From assembly GCF_036850765.1 (NCBI RefSeq), contig NC_089495.1, positions 203,051,847 to 203,115,846 on the forward strand: DNA of 64,000 nt, read 5' to 3'. The notes below the pieces were generated by a model. The model worked only from the letters and a program-made list of their open reading frames with translations. It had not been told where the DNA came from and searched no databases. Source of the stretch: Saccopteryx bilineata (taxonomy: Eukaryota > Chordata > Mammalia > Chiroptera > Emballonuridae). The position numbers and the translations under genes are program-made. Numbering within the stretch: position 1 is the stretch's first letter; the number at the start of each line of letters is the position of its first letter. Positions 61,320 to 64,000 of the stretch are shown one piece after another.

Positions 61320-61965
61320 AGAGAGGACAGTGACAGTTCCACGTCGGCAAAACTTAGCGCCGGGAGGCGCCGGCGGGGCCGTGGCCGAAGCGGGCACCAC
61401 GGAGGGCGCCGGGACGGGACCACCACGCCCGGGGACAATGGAGGGAGGCCAGCGGAGACGAGGGGAAGCAGCCGCTGTGCTAGGGCGCCCTCGCGACTGG
61501 GGGCTCCAAAAAGTCTCGGCAAGGCCAGCGGGTGGCAGGTGGGCCCAGCCACCGCCCCTTAAAGGGCCACGTCGCTCGCGCCGGCCGCTGCCGCCGGGCC
61601 CCGCGCAGAGGCCGGGCCGCGGGAGGGTGGCCCCGGGCAGCGCTGGGGGACGCGGGGCCGGATCCGGGCGCTTCCCGCTGCCGCACAGCCCTCCCACAAC
61701 GGGGCGGCAGCGAGGCGAGGAGCTCCGGGCGCCTCGGCCCGACAGTGGCCCGTCGGCGCGTCGGGCCGTCCCACCCCCCACCCGGCCCCAGGCACCAGCC
61801 CGAGCTCCCCGCGCCCCCACGGGCACCGGCTCTCAGAGGAAGACGGAGCAGCCGTGCCTGTCGGTCCCGGCCTGCGCGCCGCGCACCTCCACCCCTCGTT
61901 CTTCTCGGGCACTCTTAGGCCCCCTCTCCCCAGAAGTAACCCCGGCCCGCCAGGGGGGTGTTTAC

Positions 61966-62055
61966 CGGGACTCGGGGCGGCGGCGACTCCTCAGTCCCTC
62001 GACTAAGATGGCAGCCGGTCCCGAGCCCCGACCACAGCGACTATATCGAGTTGGC
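61966..62055 (-). other. ITCH: Putative ITCH non-coding exon 1
   Basis: No coding sequence is recognised here, so this is positional inference. ITCH has an untranslated first exon, and the only CpG-rich promoter-like region upstream of exon 2 is here. On the minus strand a GC-rich stretch contains GCTGCCATCTTAGTCGAGGG and then CCGAGTCCCG followed by GTAAAC, a usable splice donor (intron start 61965). The right-hand limit (transcription start) is only estimated from the promoter motifs immediately beyond it. If right, intron 1 is about 26 kb. Another donor-like site, CAG followed by GTGAGC at 61128, is outside the GC-rich core and could serve an alternative first exon. Confidence 0.5.
62005..62018 (+). 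promoter_or_regulatory. YY1-type site near the transcription start
   Basis: AAGATGGCAGCCGG fits the YY1 consensus AANATGGCGGC. Such sites often lie just downstream of the transcription start, which is consistent with its placement inside putative exon 1. Confidence 0.6.
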
Positions 62056-62059
62056 GGCC

Positions 62060-62073
62060 ACTGCGCAGGCGCC
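62060..62073 (+). promoter_or_regulatory. NRF1-type site
   Basis: ACTGCGCAGGCGCC matches the NRF1 half-site pair (TGCGCANGCGC), common in CpG-island promoters. It sits between the ZNF143-type and YY1-type motifs. Confidence 0.7.
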
Positions 62074-62094
62074 TCCAGCTCGGTAGCGATTCGC

Positions 62095-62120
62095 ACTACA
62101 ATCCCCAGAAGGCCTTGCGC
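62095..62120 (+). promoter_or_regulatory. ZNF143/THAP11 (SBS-type) site
   Basis: ACTACAATCCCCAGAAGGCC closely resembles the long ZNF143 element ACTACAATTCCCAGAATGC found just upstream of many bidirectional and housekeeping promoters. It lies 30-60 bp upstream of the estimated ITCH start. Confidence 0.8.
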
Positions 62121-62239
62121 ACTGGCCGCCTGCCCCAACTGGTGGTTCCACTAAAATCGGTTTGTTTGCCCCCAGGTGAGAGGGACTTTTGGACTGTTCC
62201 TAGTGCCTCTACACAGCACCTGAGCCTCTAGAGACTTTA

Positions 62240-62372
62240 GCTGTGGTCCCCAAACCATAGCGTGAATTTAAATCGCCTGAAGTTGTTAAATCTTAGACCG
62301 CTGGGCCCTACCCCCAGAGTTTCTCATTCGGCAGCTCTGGAATGGGATCTAATCATTTGCAACCACTGGATT
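62240..62372 (+). mobile_element. MER5A-like hAT relic upstream of ITCH
   Basis: TGTGGTCCCCAAACCATAGC, AATCGCCTGAAGTTGTTAAA and TGGGCCCTACCCCCAGAGTT match the order of MER5A; ends are diverged. Confidence 0.65.
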
Positions 62373-62469
62373 ACACCTTAGTCCTTAATAAAGTACACTC
62401 CAGAGTTAACATTGACTGGGTTCAAATCCATCTTTTAACAGGGTGCGCTTAGGGAAGATGAAAACAGCT

Positions 62470-62640
62470 TACACATAATTGGTTCCAACCTGGTAAGTGT
62501 TCTAAGAGCTGATCAATAAGCTTCTTCAATTCTCACAGCAAACCTACGAGGGAAGTACCTTCCTTATCCTCACTTTACAAATGCATTAGCCAGCTTGTCT
62601 GGCTTCAGAGTCCGTCCTCTTAACCTCCTTCATGGGTTCT
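62470..62640 (+). repeat. MIR fragment upstream of ITCH
   Basis: GTAAGTGTTCTAAGAGCTGA, TTCTCACAGCAAACCTACGA and CAGAGTCCGTCCTCTTAACC match MIR order; the core is partly deleted. Confidence 0.6.
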
Positions 62641-62779
62641 CTGGGAGAATGAATAGGCTGTGTGAGTAGGCTTAGAGACACAACCAGGTACTTAGTGACC
62701 TTTGTTACTATTGTTTAGCATGTTTCCTCCTAATGAAAATAATCTTTTACCATTTGAAAATCACTCTTTCATAATACTT

Positions 62780-62933
62780 TTTTTTTTTTTTTTTTTTTTT
62801 TTTGAGAATGGCAGGGAGAGAAAGACAGGAACGTGGAGCTGCTCCTTTATATGTCCTGACAGGGGAATTCAACCAGCAAGCTCCGTGTTCTGGCGCGACA
62901 CTCCAACCAAGGGAGCTATCCGGCCTGATAGCC
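62780..62933 (-). repeat. Old tRNA-derived SINE upstream of ITCH
   Basis: Poly(T), then GGAGAGAAAGACAGGAACGT and a CTCCAACCAAGGGAGCTATC head remnant on the minus strand. Confidence 0.7.
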
Positions 62934-62949
62934 AAGTAATTTTTATTTT

Positions 62950-63093
62950 ATTTTATTAAAATGTTTATTTTATTGATTTGGAAGAGAGCAGGAGAAAGAC
63001 AGGAACACCTGTTCCTCTGTGCCCTGACCGGAAATCCAACCGGGAACCTTTGCTTTTTGGAACGATGGCAATCCAGCTATCCAGCCAGGGTGC
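62950..63093 (-). repeat. Old tRNA-derived SINE
   Basis: Same family as the previous copy (AGGAGAAAGACAGGAACACC, CCAGCTATCCAGCCAGGGTG). Confidence 0.7.
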
Positions 63094-63100
63094 CAAGTAC

Positions 63101-63470
63101 TTTTTTTTTTTTGTATTTTTCTGAAGCTGGAAACGGGGAGAGACAGACAGACTCCCGCATGCGCCCTACCGGGACCCACCCGGCACGCCCACCAGGGGGT
63201 GATGCTCTGCCCCTCCGGGGCGTCGCTCTGCTGTGACCAGAGCCACTCTAGTGCCTGGGGCAGAGGCCAAGGAGCCATCCCCAGCGCCCGGGCCATCTTT
63301 GCTCCAATGGAGCCTCAGCTGCGGGAGGGGAATAGAGAGACAGAGAGGAAGGAGAGGGGGAGGGGTGGAGAAGCAGATGGGCGCTTCTCCTGTGTGCCCT
63401 GGCCGGGAATCGAACCCGGGACTTCTGCACGCCAGGCCGACGCTCTACCACTGAGCCAACCGGCCAGGGC
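63101..63470 (-). repeat. SINE family A, one-unit form
   Basis: Minus-strand full A copy with box B region GGGAATCGAACCCGGGACTT. TSD GCCAAGWAC-like. Confidence 0.92.
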
Positions 63471-63474
63471 CAAG

Positions 63475-63608
63475 ACATTTATTGATTTGAGAGAGAGAGA
63501 GACAAAAATATCAATCTGTTCCTGTATGTGTCCTGACTGAGGACCAAACCCACAACCTTAGTGTATCTAGACAACACTCTAACCAACTAAGCAACCAGAC
63601 CAGGGCCT
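63475..63608 (-). repeat. VES-type SINE (family D)
   Basis: Minus-strand short D copy (ACTCTAACCAACTAAGCAAC head). Confidence 0.82.
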
Positions 63609-63821
63609 ACTTACTGGATTTTAAAATGCTATTGTGTCTTTATATATGCAGTTTTCACAATAAAAATGTATGTCATAGATACCAATTTCATGACCTAGAA
63701 CAGTTGAATTAGCTAACCACAAAGAGGAACAGCTCTATGGTGAGTCACACCTGTTTCTATGCAGCCCACCTTCTTGGTGACTTCCCGCTGTTATGTAGAT
63801 TTTAAAGATCTACATGAAGTC

Positions 63822-64000
63822 CTTTTTTTTTTTTTTTTTTTTACAGAGACAGAGAGAGAGAGTCAGAGAGAGGGACAGACAGGGATAGACAAGAATGGAG
63901 AGATGAGAAGCATCAATCATTAGTTTTTCGTTGAGCATTGCAACACCTTAGCTGTTCATTGATTGCCTTCTCATACATGCCTTGACCGCGGGCCTTCAGC
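63822..64000 (-). repeat. SINE family B, cut by the window edge
   Basis: Poly(T) and B tail (TGATTGCCTTCTCATACATG) on the minus strand; the head lies beyond 64000. Confidence 0.9.

Larger units (their letters stand above)
61320..62130. promoter_or_regulatory. ITCH: CpG island with the ITCH promoter
   Basis: A roughly 800-bp GC-rich, CpG-dense block stands out against AT-rich flanks, and it is almost free of repeats. Its right end carries three classic housekeeping-promoter motifs: a YY1-type AAGATGGCAGCC (62005-62018), an NRF1-type CTGCGCAGGCGCC (62061-62073), and a ZNF143/THAP11-type ACTACAATCCCCAGAAGGCC (62095-62114). There is no obvious TATA box. The order and the location upstream of exon 2 support initiation on the minus strand at about 62.03-62.06 kb. 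A divergent upstream transcript is possible, but I see no gene for one. Confidence 0.8.

Noticed and set aside
61314..61826. Open frame of 170 codons on the minus strand in the CpG island
   Set aside because: Same GC-driven artefact; no domain or family resemblance.
61330..62154. Open frame of 274 codons on the plus strand in the CpG island
   Set aside because: GC-rich sequence rarely contains stop codons. The translation is a low-complexity Arg/Pro/Gly/Ala string, overlaps the ITCH promoter motifs, and has equally long frames on the opposite strand.

Overview
This is a 64 kb piece of a mammalian nuclear genome, almost certainly from a bat. The evidence is about 90 tRNA-headed SINEs. They include VES-type copies (the classic bat SINE, tRNA-like A box TAGCTCAGTTGGTTAGAGC) and three more abundant relatives that I call A, B and C. 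The horseshoe-bat family Rhin-1 is not seen. VES plus these A/B/C families suggests a yangochiropteran; an emballonurid such as Saccopteryx is my best guess, with low confidence.

The only host gene I can support is the 5' half of ITCH, an E3 ubiquitin ligase of the NEDD4 family, on the minus strand. Its CpG-island promoter lies at about 61.3-62.13 kb with a putative non-coding exon 1. Coding exons follow right to left: exon 2 with the ATG (35845-35935), exon 3 (20373-20514), exon 4 (10656-10780), exon 5 (9077-9214), a 46-nt exon 6 (5764-5809) and exon 7 (416-573). All splice phases join into one open frame of 226 codons plus one base. It covers the N-terminus, the C2 domain, the linker and the proline-rich SH3-binding segment. 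The WW and HECT exons lie beyond the left edge. The sequence right of about 62.13 kb is upstream intergenic DNA.

Everything else is intronic repeat. There are two processed retrocopies, both antisense to ITCH. One is a broken RPL4 copy (28.65-30.06 kb). The other is a remarkably intact SELENOW copy (43.25-44.0 kb) that keeps its in-frame UGA (Sec) codon, stop codon and SECIS element. It sits in the tail of a VES SINE that itself sits in an L1. DNA transposons are unusually varied: a decayed autonomous hAT element (17.0-19.5 kb), three hAT MITEs with perfect 8-bp target duplications (1.1, 20.9 and 36.0 kb), two mariner-like MITEs with TA duplications (10.1 and 30.9 kb), and a Helitron 5' fragment (15.4-16.6 kb). 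Older layers are L1 3' ends, L2 pieces, MIRs and MER5A-like relics.

I count about 68 plus-strand and 16 minus-strand SINEs inside ITCH, so most are antisense to the gene. Many are nested, and one is a mosaic of two families. I found no CRISPR array, no true tRNA gene, no endogenous retrovirus and no new multi-gene system. SINE boundaries are good to a few bases where a target-site duplication (TSD) is quoted and to roughly 10-20 bases otherwise. All family assignments come from memory of consensus sequences, not from a search.
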